Both the position numbers and the translations under genes were made by a program. Below are positions 44,600-54,845 of a stretch of DNA of 54,845 nucleotides, piece by piece. The notes below the pieces were generated by a model that ran no database searches, was not told the DNA's origin, and worked only from the letters and a program-made list of their open reading frames with translations. The stretch's first letter is position 1, and each line of letters opens with the position of its first letter. Source of the stretch: Nymphaea colorata (taxonomy: Eukaryota > Streptophyta > Magnoliopsida > Nymphaeales > Nymphaeaceae); NCBI RefSeq assembly GCF_008831285.2, contig NW_022204720.1, forward strand, positions 1-54,845, read 5' to 3'.

Positions 44600-45855
44600 A
44601 TGGCTTGGCGGGAGGACAACAGAAGGCGAATCGTAATCGACAGTGGCAGCTACTCCATCCGGTTAGGCAACGCAAACACCCCCGTTCCCACCTTCGTCTA
44701 CGACAACTTCATCGCCATCGACCGCACAACAGGCAGCAAGATTTTCGGCCCTTCTCTCGACGGCATCCTCGACGAAACCAAACTCATCTACGAAAAGAAC
44801 AACGTGAGGGGAGTGACTGTACGCTTTTAGGCCTACGTGACCATGCTGGACGAGCTGATGGCCAGACTGGAGATGCCAAAGAAGACCACTGGATTCTACT
44901 GCGAGGATTACTCAATGACTTTACCCACCTTGCCTTATCACCCGCGCAAGGTTATGGAACGTCATATGGAAATCTACCTCGAATACTTCCGGTATGACGG
45001 CCTATTCGTAAAGCCTTCATCTGCTCTCCTCTACGACCATGCACGTTCGCTCTACAACACAGATCTACGCAACACATCGTGTGCCATCTCTGACAGATAC
45101 GCACTAGTGGTTGAAAGCTCATAAAGCGCCACTTACATCACCCCCTTCTTTGAGGGACAGCCGGTCAAGCAAGCCATCAAAAGACTAGATGTGGGTGGAA
45201 AATTGCTTACCAACTATCTCAAGGAAATCCTGAGCTTTAGGCACCTCGACTTAAAGAATAGCGACAGGCTCATCAAGCAGATAAAGAGATCTTGCTTCGT
45301 TCACAGAACTTAATGCAGGACATGAGATGCAAGAGGGGAACTTTCCTCAAGCATTTCGTCATGCCTGATGACGAACTCAAGAAGAAGGGATATGCAGTCG
45401 ATATGATAGACGAAAGTAAAAATCCATTAACTAAGCTATATACACGCAGCACATATCACTTGATAAGGAGCGGTTCCAAATCCCTTAGATCCTCTTCGCA
45501 CCGCAAGACATCGGTCTTGAGGAGAAGGGAATCACTGGAGCCATTATTGAATCTTTGAAATTCACAGACTAATCAGTTCGGCACAACTACTTGGAAAACA
45601 TCATAGTGAGTGGAGGCAATACACGTTCCCTGGTTTTTGCACCAGGCTCTACGAGGAGATAAAGAAGAACAGCTTCTGCTGGATCAAGCCAAGGATTTAC
45701 GCAGTAAAGTACTTATGATAAGATTTAGCAACATCCATGCTGGCTACGAGGCAGCAGTGTTTGGATCGAATTGCAAGAACTTCGCAGAGCAGGTGATTCT
45801 GAAGGATTGGTATAGAGAGCAGGGACCTAACAGAGTCAACATGGTTATGTTTTGA
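44600..45855 (+). CDS. ARP6: Actin-related protein 6 (ARP6)
   Basis: Subunit of the SWR1/SRCAP complex that deposits histone H2A.Z. The N-terminal nucleotide loop is 'IVIDSGSYSIRLGNANTPV'. Diagnostic ARP6 text: 'LDVGGKLLTNYLKEILSFRH' (human 'INVGGKLLTNHLKEIISYRQ'), 'FQIPEILFAPQDIGLEEKGI' and 'ENIIVSGGNTRFPGF'. Ends 'LKDWYREQGPNRVNMVMF'. About 415 residues, normal length. Slips near 45285, 45440 and 45710. Confidence 0.93.
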
Positions 45856-46107
45856 TGTGGTTTATGCTTATTTATGAAAATTCAAATCAATTTAAAACGT
45901 AAGTTACATCCTTTATGGCTTTATTCCATAATCTTAAATCATATATGTTACTAGTTAAATGTGGATTGTCTTTTCAATTATAATGCTGTGATGATTTGGT
46001 TAAGCAATACGAAAAGTTTATCGTGATTATGATGTAATATTGATTGATGATGTGGTTTATGAGAGTGCAGCATTATAACCAATCGCCCATTTAAATTCTA
46101 TAGAAGT

Positions 46108-49100
46108 ATGGATTAATCGTAACGGGTCAACTCAGAGATCGGCCTTGAGGAACGCAGCGGTATCCTCCAGGCCTGGAACGACTTCAAAGACGCCATCTTC
46201 AACGTCCTCTTCGTCATTCTGGATAAAAAAGCAGAAGAGGAAGAGGAATAGTCACTGTTCGGACTGGCATTCGAGTCAGGTCTTGACTTCCTTCAAATCA
46301 TGGCATTCCCCTTCAATAAACTTGTGATTGATGCGTGGAATGGTGGTGACAGTCTCAGCTCACTTGCCAATTTTTTCAGTCAATTCAGCATCAGCACATA
46401 CCTACCGGGTGCCCCTTTCGGAGCCTTTTTAGCGATGCTGTACGGGCTTATCTTCATTATTCTGCTGATCATATTGGACATAGTATATGTGAGCTACTCG
46501 TTCTCAAAAAAGAAGTTTAGGTTTACTTTCCCGTTGGTAATTTTGGCTCAAGTAGTGCCTCTCTTCGTTACTGTGCTCTTTTTGCCAATTACTGAGACTC
46601 TACTAAACGTGGTTCAGTGTGCTCAACTGCCTTCTGGAGTATGGGCGATGACTAGTTTTCCTGACGTGCAGTGCTGGACAGGCTGGCATCTGTTTCACAC
46701 CTGCATCACTCTTCTCTTTTCGGCTCTTTTTGTGCTAATCTCTACTGTGGTGGCCTTGGCTCTGTTTTAGCCTCGCATGACCACGGGGAAATTGACAGCA
46801 AGAAAGAACTCCAACGGTTAGGTGGTATTTATCATCAACAAGATCGTTCTGCAGTTCATCTTCACCTTCAGTCCCTTCAGCGGAACCAGCTTCTACGTTT
46901 CTGTTATGTTTCTCCTTTCTTTTTGGCAATTTTGGTGTTACTCTGTCAAAAATCCTCATTTTTCCAAAACCGCTTCAAAGTTCTTCAAAATATGCTCAAC
47001 TTACTACTTTTGGACTGCTTTGATGCTGTTTGTTGGACAGGTGTTGGGAAGTTACGGTTTCGATGGTGCGCTGGTGATTTGGATGAGCGGATTACCCTTT
47101 TTCGCCCTCATCATATACTTCGAAAACACTAGTGATTTGAATTCACTTTTTTCCTCTAACCTCAAGTTCAAGAGTGGATAGCAGTTGTAAAGCCATATAT
47201 CCTATGTGCTTACACTGGTGGCAAGCCAATCAACGGATAAGAATAGTTACATGCTACTTATTGGCTATATATAGAAGCACAAGGAAATATGTAGTGAGTC
47301 TGATTGCCCTCTTAAGGTTGAGAGTCGCAAGCGAAGAGGAGAGGAAAGTATGGAGCACAATTGCCAACTAGTATTCAAACAAGTGGAAAGAATGTTCAAA
47401 GCTGGCGTCAAGAAGTTTCCATAATGCACCAAACTTCGCCTAGGATATGCTTTTTTCAACTGTAACAGATGCGCAATAAGGAGAAAGCATATGAAGAATT
47501 CTCGGCAACTTCGCGCTTAGATACAACTTTTCAGCAACAATTCAACATATATCGGTTCAAAAAGATAATTAGGGAAAACTTAGAAGATAGGGAAGAAAGT
47601 GACTCAGACTTAATTTAAACTATCAGATTTGAAAATCATGTTTCATTACTATAGGAAGCTATGCTGAAATCAGCTAAATTGCAGAAGGAGTTTTGGACAT
47701 AGCTAAAAGAATAAATACCGGATTTGAAGAAATTGAACCAGGTAGGAGCACATATTACAGAGGCTTCAAACAGTATCACTGATAACTACAAGGAGCTCTC
47801 CAAGATAAATTCATCTTCTTGCTAAATTCTCTATTCTTATGGTCAGTACCTGATGCTAGTCAGTGAGGATTATACATAGGGAAGATAGATGCTGGCAAAT
47901 GCAAGGAAAATCTATTTAGATCGGCAATCAGGCAGCAAGAGAGCAGAAATAATGCACTTCCAATAAGATTCATACAACCGTATGACCTCACCCCTCCTTA
48001 TCATCACTGCAGGCTCCAACGGATCATTGCCTCGCATCGTTAACATCAACTTGATGTTCACATAGGTTACTGGATATCAGCGTGAAGAACTCGTGGATAG
48101 ATAGGTGACCAAAGTGGCACCGAGATTGTGGGGAAGAGATGGGCTTAATTGCTTTGATATGCTTGAAGATGGAGTATAGGAGCATGAAGGTTTTCTCAAT
48201 CACAAATTCAACCACTTGCTTTCCATGACTTATTCAGTCACACATAGGCCTGAAGAAGAGGAATGGCATATCATATTCAAGCTTTCATCAATAAGTAGTA
48301 TGAAGATGATCTTACTAGCTGATCTAAGCGGATAGGTTACCGACTGCAACGTTTTAGCTCAATCAACTCTTAAAAATGCATTTACAACACAAGAGTCTAA
48401 TAGTCCTCTCAGCCTTACTTTGAAGGACATTGGCCTTTCTGATTTCACTAATCAATAGTTTCGAAAGTCAAATGGGTCCCCAGTAAGCATTCACATCGGA
48501 TCAAAAAAAGGATAATGTATAGTTCAAGTGGAGCCGATAACTGCCCGCATCTATGGAGAAAACGCTGATGCGAAGATTAAGAATAAAAGATGGTGGTGAC
48601 AAGTGAAAAGCATATTGGATATAAGGTCTGCATAGCGAGAAACTAGCATGCACATAAGGAAGAAATAGATAATATGTATGAAGAATCAACTGGAAAGAAG
48701 TCTAACAAACCGATTGATGATGGAGTATTGGAGCTTTATGAGAATAAGACTGCGATTGAAGATTTCATGGAACAGCTAGCAGAAGAGAAGGAGACAGAAG
48801 TCGTTCAGGTGAGATTTCAGCTCAGGGAAAAGATTAAAACGATGCGACTACTTGATAACTAGATCAAGATGGTTTACCCACAGAACGGAGAAGGAGATTT
48901 TTCTGATGCGGCAGGAAACGGTCAAGGTGATGATGAGCGCGAACTGTTTAAATTTGATGACTAGGGATACCAAGCTAAACTGAGAGCAGCAATCAATACC
49001 AATCTCAATCACATATAAGTCATCAACCTTAGGAGAGCCTCTTTTCTTTTCCTCCTTGCATTGTTGGTCTCAACATCCTATAATTGTTTCTGAGTTCTAT

Positions 49101-50608
49101 TCAGGTGGACAATGTAAGCGCCTACTTGCATCAAGTTTCACGAAGAGGCACTGAGTATTCGCTTCTGACCAGCAACATAATGGCAGCGATTGATACAACT
49201 GCCAACTATTCAAGCCTTTACACGAGTAACACAAACCATGTGGTTGACTTTTAGACTGATATAATGGTGGATATTCAACTCTAAAACAGTCTTAACGTCA
49301 CAAGGAACCTCAAAGACGCTGTGATTTTGATTAATTCTCGTCTTCTCAGCTTTTTTTCCTCACCAGTTTCACCTCTTTCCATCTCATCCATCTTTATCAA
49401 CTACATTTCTGCCATTTTTCCAGCGTTTCTCAACTATCCAGGCGGCGTCAGTTACGATATGCTTAATACCTACTTGCTTACGGGAGGTGTGGTAGCCATA
49501 GCTATAGCCATGATGTGGTACTGGGTATATATCAGTCTCCTCATTGACAAGAAAAGATATGACATTATGATATGGTTTCTTGATATTCCTGTCAATTATG
49601 TGGCCTACCTTGGCAGCCACTGCGATAAGTTTTTGAAGGAATTCGTCACTACCAAGTAGTTAGCTCAACGTGGGATTTCAGTCGATGACGAAGATGATAA
49701 CTTCGAAGAGTATTCAACTAAAAAACATTAAAATGAAGATGACTAGATTGAGGAGCAAATCAAAGCTAGAAAATCTCTTATCTCAAAGAATAAAAAGTAG
49801 ACCCTATTAAGCAAAGTAAACCTCCGCTCTTTGAAGGTTATTTGGCTGTTATTATACTCAGTCAGTTTTTCCATTTTGGTTCTTGTTCAAGCAACCGGGT
49901 TCAGTAATGATTACAGTTTCTTACTTCCTCAATGGATGCAGACATCTCAAGCAATCACAATAGATAGCACCTTATACTTGGTTCTTCAGATGAAAAGCCA
50001 GAATATCTCTGCTGGAAGTACTGACTTATCTGCCTTGGCTGGCACCCTCCAAATGGATCATAAGGGAGTGATTGCTGAGTACAACTTGGAGGATTTTAAC
50101 TATAACATCCTGACTTTTCATATGAGTTAGGTTGCAAACATTTACAATAATGTGTATTTCAGCAATCTGTGCAATACCTTATCACTTCCTGATAGTAACT
50201 TAACCCAGTGTCAAAGCTTAGTGGGAAGTAAGCTTAGAAGTGGATATGAAGTCTACTCCAAATACCTAATTTCTCCTGAAGATAGTATGATAAATCAAAT
50301 TTGGTTGGCAAATCAACTATACGTGATTCCAGCTTTGCTTCAAATGCTAACTGTTTGGGAGGGAATATGGTCGCCTAGGGCGATGGCTTCATTAATCTAT
50401 GCTCAATCCTGCTTTATGTCTTCATCATTCTCTCCATCATCTGCTTCTTACTTCTTTGGCTGTACTATTTAAGGAAGCTAAACTTGTAACTCAACCAAAC
50501 CATCCAAATGTTGAATATGATACCTTTCAAACTGCTTCCGAAATCAAGAAAATAGACTAAAATGTTCATCGCTTGGATTATTCGGGAAGCCAATAAGACA
50601 AAGCATGA
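46108..50608 (+). CDS. Large multi-pass membrane protein with PAS domain (ciliate TmcB-like)
   Basis: About 1,490 residues. A clean frame runs from ATG 46108 ('MDESERVNSEIGLEERSGIL') for over 350 codons with about seven membrane helices, such as 'FGAFLAMLYGLIFIILLIIL', 'LLFSALFVLISTVVALALF' and 'FYVSVMFLLSFWQFWCY'. Then a conserved stretch 'LTLVASQSTDKNSYMLLIGY' with 'CSESDCPL', a PAS domain near 48000 ('NINLMFTEVTGYQREELVD'), and a C-terminal membrane block ('GGVVAIAIAMMWYWVYISLL', 'VIWLLLYSVSFSILVLVQAT'). This architecture matches the large ciliate TmcB/PAS membrane family. Several slips, e.g. near 49090 and 50370. Possibly a sensor; ligand unknown. Confidence 0.8.
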
Positions 50609-50937
50609 CAGTTAATGATATATTTTTATACTGTGTTCGAAAATATAAAGACTATTTATCATTCATTTGTGATGGCTGTGCTGGCTGATCATCATTTTTA
50701 TCTACTTTAGCAGCTGTTCATCAATGACAAAAGGCACCTATTCTACTTTCTCCTTATTATTTGATGATTATATGCCAATTTATTTGGTTTGTTGGGCACT
50801 GAGTGACGATTCGGAAAGCGGGAAATGGTATAGTTGAATGTATTCTCGAAGATATTGGGATCAACAACATATGCCTATTCTGACATCTCTTATAATTATA
50901 ATGAGGAATATAAAAACGGATAGAATAACTCGAAATA
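50609..50937. other. Intergenic between convergent genes
   Basis: 329 bp between TGA 50606-50608 (plus) and TGA 50938-50940 (minus). 3' UTRs only as far as I can see. Confidence 0.5.
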
Positions 50938-52605
50938 TCAAATTTCCTCTTTTATATCCTTCATCAATGCTGAAATGATCTGGTGCGGTCGTATTCTCTC
51001 CATGGGATTTGGATTGAGCATTTTCCTTAGCACTTCTTTCAGGCCTTAGCTCAAAGCTATTCCACTGTTGTTCTCCTTGCGTAGAAAGGCATCGAAATTG
51101 TCGACGACGTTCAACTGCCTATCTAGGATCTTTGCGAATGATCGATCGTTTACGGCGAATAGGCCTCGCTTTGTTTAGTATTTTCCATTCACTAAGATCT
51201 TGGTCTTGTTGCTCAGCCAAAGCGGCAGTCCATGAATAAGCTAGACAACGATGCAGCCTAGTCCCCATACATCAATTGCAGATGTATTGTCATAGTTTTT
51301 CACATAGTCTAGCATCTATGTTCGATGAGCCTTCCGATTCTCATAGAGAATATAGTTCAGCAGTTATGGACACATGTACTCTGGAGTTGCCAGCTTATAC
51401 TGTTTAAGATTTTCAAAGACAAAGCTGGATCCATAGTCGATGAGTTTGAATTGATAGGGCTGCTGCTACTGCACTTTGAGAAGGATATTTTCAGTCTTGA
51501 TATCTGAGTGAACTATTTTATGGTGAGCCAGTAGGTCAAGTGCTTGTGCGATTTGGATAATCAGAGACTTCAGAAACGTGGTGCTTTTTCTTAACTAGTT
51601 GTAGAGAGGTTTGTATTTGATCATATACAACTTGTCGTCTTCACTTATTTAATCATCCCTGTCTTACTCGTAAATATCATAAAGCATGTTTCCCAGTGAT
51701 CCATTGCAGCTTTAGTAGACGATGAATGCTCTTGGATCCATAATTGAGTAAGTGTACATCCGGAGCAGATTCCATATGCCGGGATAGCCTAAGAATTATT
51801 TTTTCGGCTCACCATCATCAAAGAAAAAGTTTCCGAACCATATCTAAGTCAAATGCGTTTGATATTTGTTGGTGGTGTCTATTTCTTTGATAGCGTAGAA
51901 TGTTTTGGTTTTGAAGTGGAAGCCTTCCCAAACTTTTGAAAAACCTCCACGACCTAGTTGCTTTCCTCTCAAATAGCCATCGATAAAAGTTTTATCCTTT
52001 AAGATAGATTCGTTGTGAGCTCGCTTGAAGATGGATTTTTTGTTGGTTTAATCAATGGATGGTTCTTCATCATTTTGGGTCTTATATCTCACCTTTCCCT
52101 TGTTGACTTCGCTTTCAGCTCTATTTCTGTTGCCAGATTCAAAGATAATATTGTCGTTAGATGAGTGGTTACTTCCTCGCTTATGAAGTCCATAGCTTTT
52201 TAGTAGCTCACTCTTACGCTAATTGTGAAGCTTATCCTTTTTCAAGTAAGGATTATTGTATGATTGCTGGCTTTCGCTACGCTTGTGCTCTTTATCCTTA
52301 GTTGACAGTTTTAGGTTTCTAAGTTTTTCAATGTTAATATAAAAGTTCACCGGTCTTTCCTTTTCTTTACTGGAATCTGTTCCTGGTTTTCGTGATAATG
52401 AGCGACTATTACTTGGCTGAGGAATTTGGATGGCGGAGACCCGGTCAGGATGATATCTTCTTCTTTGCGAGTTTTAGCAGAGAAGGGTCTGATGCAATAC
52501 TTTAAGATTTTGGCTTTTTTGATCCTGCTTTGGATCGATAACAAAATGTCTTCTCTTGCGTGGTCGATGCACTAAGAGAGCGTTGTCGTTCTGTTTGAAC
52601 TCCAT
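50938..52605 (-). CDS. Protein kinase with HSD and DYG motifs
   Basis: Perfect 555-codon frame with no frame slip, start ATG 52603-52605. Basic, Ser-rich N-terminus (about 215 residues), then the kinase domain: P loop 'GKQLGRGGFSKVWEGFHFK', Lys in 'FYAIKEID', catalytic loop 'KIVHSDIKTENILL' (HSD for HRD, Asp kept), 'KLIDYGSSFVF' (DYG for DFG), 'TPEYMCPELLNYIL', 'DVWGLGCIVVELIHGLPLW', 'MLNPNPMERI'. The E of CPE is TAA and the E of VVEL is TAG; both are near-invariant Glu in kinases. This gene is the best evidence in the window for UAA/UAG = Glu. Likely active; substrate unknown. Confidence 0.93.
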
Positions 52606-52716
52606 CTTTGAATAAAATTAATGATTAATCTAACAACCATCCTTGTAATAATCCATTACACACATAAAACAATCCGAGAAAGCAGAAGATGAGAAATAAT
52701 TGGGTAAAAATATACA

Positions 52717-54089
52717 TCATTGATTCTGATCAATGTTCATAGAAAAAGCTTTCTTCTTGCCGCCCAGATATCGACTCAAAATACTCTCAGCTTTTTCCTT
52801 TGCTAAACGCACCTTTTCATTCAAATTTCGCTGGCTGGCTGTCGGAGCATAGGTATATTATGGCATAGACTCCTTCCTTGAAAACTTATTCGGTGGTAGT
52901 CCGATATCTTCTTCTTCGTATTATTGAGATTTTTCAGTTTATTCTGCTTTTGCCTGCTTAGCGAAGAAGTTAAAGATGTCTTGCTCACTCTTGGCCTTAC
53001 CGAAAAGGTCTGCAGGGTTGCAGTCGTCCATTTCATACTCATGGAAAGTAGTCACCTTCACCTTTACTGAATCTTTTCGCTATTTCTTTTGGAACGGTCC
53101 TCCAACTTTTTGCTAAAATTCATTCTGATTGACTTAGAATGTGTGAAAGACCTTGCATCTGAGTTGTCCTATTCTTGTTGTTTCTTTTTCTACCTTTCCT
53201 TGTCTGCATACTGGAAGCTATTTTTATGGCTTCGAGTTGAATTTTTCTGAGCGCTTCTCGTAGAGTAAGCCTTGTGGTCGCTCTGGTCAAAGTTGAAATT
53301 CCTTCCGAATTTGGGTGATTGGGTTTGCCTCAGATTGGGTTGTGGGTTAATACAGCTGGCCGTCGATTTATTTAGTCCGCTGCTTGAAAAGACATTAGAA
53401 GAATATGTATTAAAGGAACTATCAGGTGTCTATCCTGCTCCTCCAGTGCCTTCAAAATACATAGATTCATCAAGGGTGTTCCCCGCGAATAGCAGCTTGT
53501 TTCCTTTGATGACGAAATTGGGTGGTGAGTCCCCGTTATTTCTCAGCTTAGCAAACTCTTGCTCAGCTATATGCGTAATTTTTTCTTTTTTGCTATTGTA
53601 TAAGGCGAGTAGGGCGATTTCCGCCTTGTGACCCATCCTACATCGAGGCGCCATGAATACCTTGAACTTCTAATCTTCGGTGATGGCAAGCGTATCCGGC
53701 GACAATTCAAGCTCTATTCTCAAGGAGGCGAGCTAAGAGATGAGGAGAGTGAGTTAGTAGTTGAGTTTTTTGAGGAAAAGTTTAGTACTCATATCGATAA
53801 TCTCGTTTCGATCGCTCTTGTAGTGGGTCTGAATGTACCTTGAAAGCGAGTATGGGACATGTTCATACACGTAGTGTAGGGTGAGGTCTTCCTGGTATAT
53901 TTTCATCAATTTTATAAGGTATGTGCTGTGTAGCAACTCGCGTTTTTTCAACATTTCGGCTTTTTTCTAGAGTAGGTCCTTCAAGGAGGAAAAATGCTGG
54001 ATTTATTGAACCCTTATGCATTTTCCTTTTCCTCCGCGCTCGTCGAAGGGGTAACGACCGCCTTAAACTTGCAAAATGGTTTCAATCAT
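52717..54089 (-). CDS. Probable pseudokinase
   Basis: Start 'MIETILQVEGGRYPFDERGG'. Kinase-like hinge text: 'KIYQEDLTLHYVYEHVPYSL'. The region where the catalytic loop should be reads 'RIELELSPDTLAITEDEKFK', lacking HRD Asp and any DFG. Then 'MGHKAEIALLALYNSKKEKI' and an acidic/charged tail ending 'ILSRYLGGKKKAFSMNIDQ' before TGA 52717. Upstream neighbour on the same strand as the kinase at 50938. At least one frame slip. Kinase relation inferred from layout; function unknown. Confidence 0.55.
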
Positions 54090-54769
54090 AAGCAATAATA
54101 ATTATAAATCAAACATGTTCTATACTCTTACAACCGTTTCTAAAGGACAGTTATCAATCCCCAGACAATCAATGCATCAATTTTTATCAATCACCTGGAA
54201 AATATTATTCGTTCCTAAATTTTCTTACTTTTCTGGAAGCAATAAAAATTATATGCGTGATTAAAAGTATGGATGAATAGACGGTAATATTAAATGTCTT
54301 CGTAAAAGTAGAAAAGCTATAGCTACAGAGCTCAAGTAGTTAACTGTCTAAAACAAGAAGTAGAATAGATTCAATATCGTCAATAAGATGATAAGCTGCA
54401 ACTAAAATTACTAGAATTGTCTTGATTTATCCCAAAATATTCTCCTTGAAGTTTTAGCTACTTATACTATCGCTTTTTCTTCACAGTTTCCTCTTTTTCT
54501 GCTGATCGTCAGATGCTTCCTAGGTTTACAATCAGTCCCTTCTGTGCCGAACAATAAATGTTGCCTCCTGACAAGATGATTGTGATGAAAGGAAGTCGAC
54601 TAGCCCTTTATCTTTATCCTTACTAAATCGCACCCATAAAGGCCCTATGATTTATAGGTCTAATCTTGAAATGACCGTTTTTATTAGTTTGCCTTTAGCT
54701 AATGATAATTTTGTTTTTGGCAACTATATGATCCTAAAATTTCAATCCTATTTTTCAAATAAAAGAATA
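54090..54769. other. Right subtelomeric region
   Basis: About 680 bp, AT-rich. A minus frame running in from the telomere edge reads 'LAKGKLIKTVISRLDLEIIG' and 'PLWVRFSKDKDKGLVDFL' without a start codon, so it could be a gene fragment cut by the telomere or a chance frame. Nothing else is supported. Confidence 0.35.
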
Positions 54770-54845
54770 GGGGTTGGGGTTGGGGGTTGGGGTTGGGGTT
54801 GGGGTTGGGGTTGGGGTTGGGGTTGGGTTGGGGTTGGGGTTGGGG
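54770..54845. repeat. Right telomere, GGGGTT repeats
   Basis: Tandem GGGGTT with one five-G unit near 54783 and one three-G unit near 54826. Added directly after 'aaaagaata'. Confidence 0.97.

Noticed and set aside
1-54845. UAA/UAG = Gln (Tetrahymena/Paramecium code)
   Set aside because: It places Gln at near-invariant Glu sites of two kinases and MORN repeats, and the GAA/TAA pair in the duplication contradicts it.
1-54845. CRISPR arrays, prokaryotic operons or ribosome binding sites
   Set aside because: The window is a eukaryotic linear chromosome with spliceosomal introns; no spaced short repeats were seen.

Overview
This window looks like one complete macronuclear chromosome of a ciliate. 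It starts with CCCCAA repeats (1-74), ends with GGGGTT repeats (54770-54845), and carries about 35 densely packed genes between them. TGA is the only stop. TAA and TAG are frequent inside otherwise conserved genes and fall where glutamate is expected: the APE motif and the 'GCIVVEL' helix of a kinase (50938-52605), 'SPEIF' of another kinase, MORN 'YEGEY', Myb 'RTEHSIKNR'. Two copies of one gene segment even carry TAA and GAA at the same codon. This is the peritrich nuclear code (NCBI table 30, UAA/UAG = Glu), so a peritrich ciliate (Vorticella/Carchesium type) is the best guess. Composition is moderate in GC, unlike Tetrahymena or Paramecium. Introns are tiny: five well-supported ones and one candidate are each exactly 20 nt.

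Layout. Left end (1-9100): POC1 reaching the telomere, a SANT-like protein, an unknown Zn-motif protein, a DHHC palmitoyltransferase, an amino-acid transporter, a three-repeat Myb protein, an unknown helical protein and tRNA-Thr. 9200-20130: a Tctex1 dynein light chain, a carboxypeptidase-like protein lacking its catalytic Ser and His, four unknown genes, a protein kinase, an ER-type DnaJ, a C2H2 zinc-finger protein and a Myb factor. 20230-26908: a selenocysteine-containing selenophosphate synthetase with a SECIS-like hairpin, then a duplicated divergent promoter that brackets a roughly 3.7-kb AT-rich island, then a MORN-repeat gene. 26975-38946: a chitin synthase, small ORFs, a second SANT-like protein, an unknown gene and a 4.6-kb coiled-coil gene. 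39020-54089: copine, an Ulk/Atg1-like kinase, eIF2B gamma, ARP6, a 4.5-kb multi-pass PAS protein, another kinase and a pseudokinase. About 680 bp of weakly coding sequence leads to the right telomere.

The genes do not form one pathway. They are a typical mix for a ciliate: basal body and cilium (POC1, Tctex1, MORN), signalling (several kinases, copine), chromatin and transcription (ARP6, three Myb/SANT types, C2H2), and surface or cyst biology (chitin synthase). Gene ends are very close; two convergent stops are 16 nt apart.

Caution on frames: many clear homologues need single-base insertions to stay in frame, mostly at short homopolymers. This resembles uncorrected long-read deletions rather than pseudogenes. 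Coordinates below give gene spans; intact frames are stated where I verified them. Because TGA is the only stop, long random ORFs are common, so unknown ORFs are scored conservatively.
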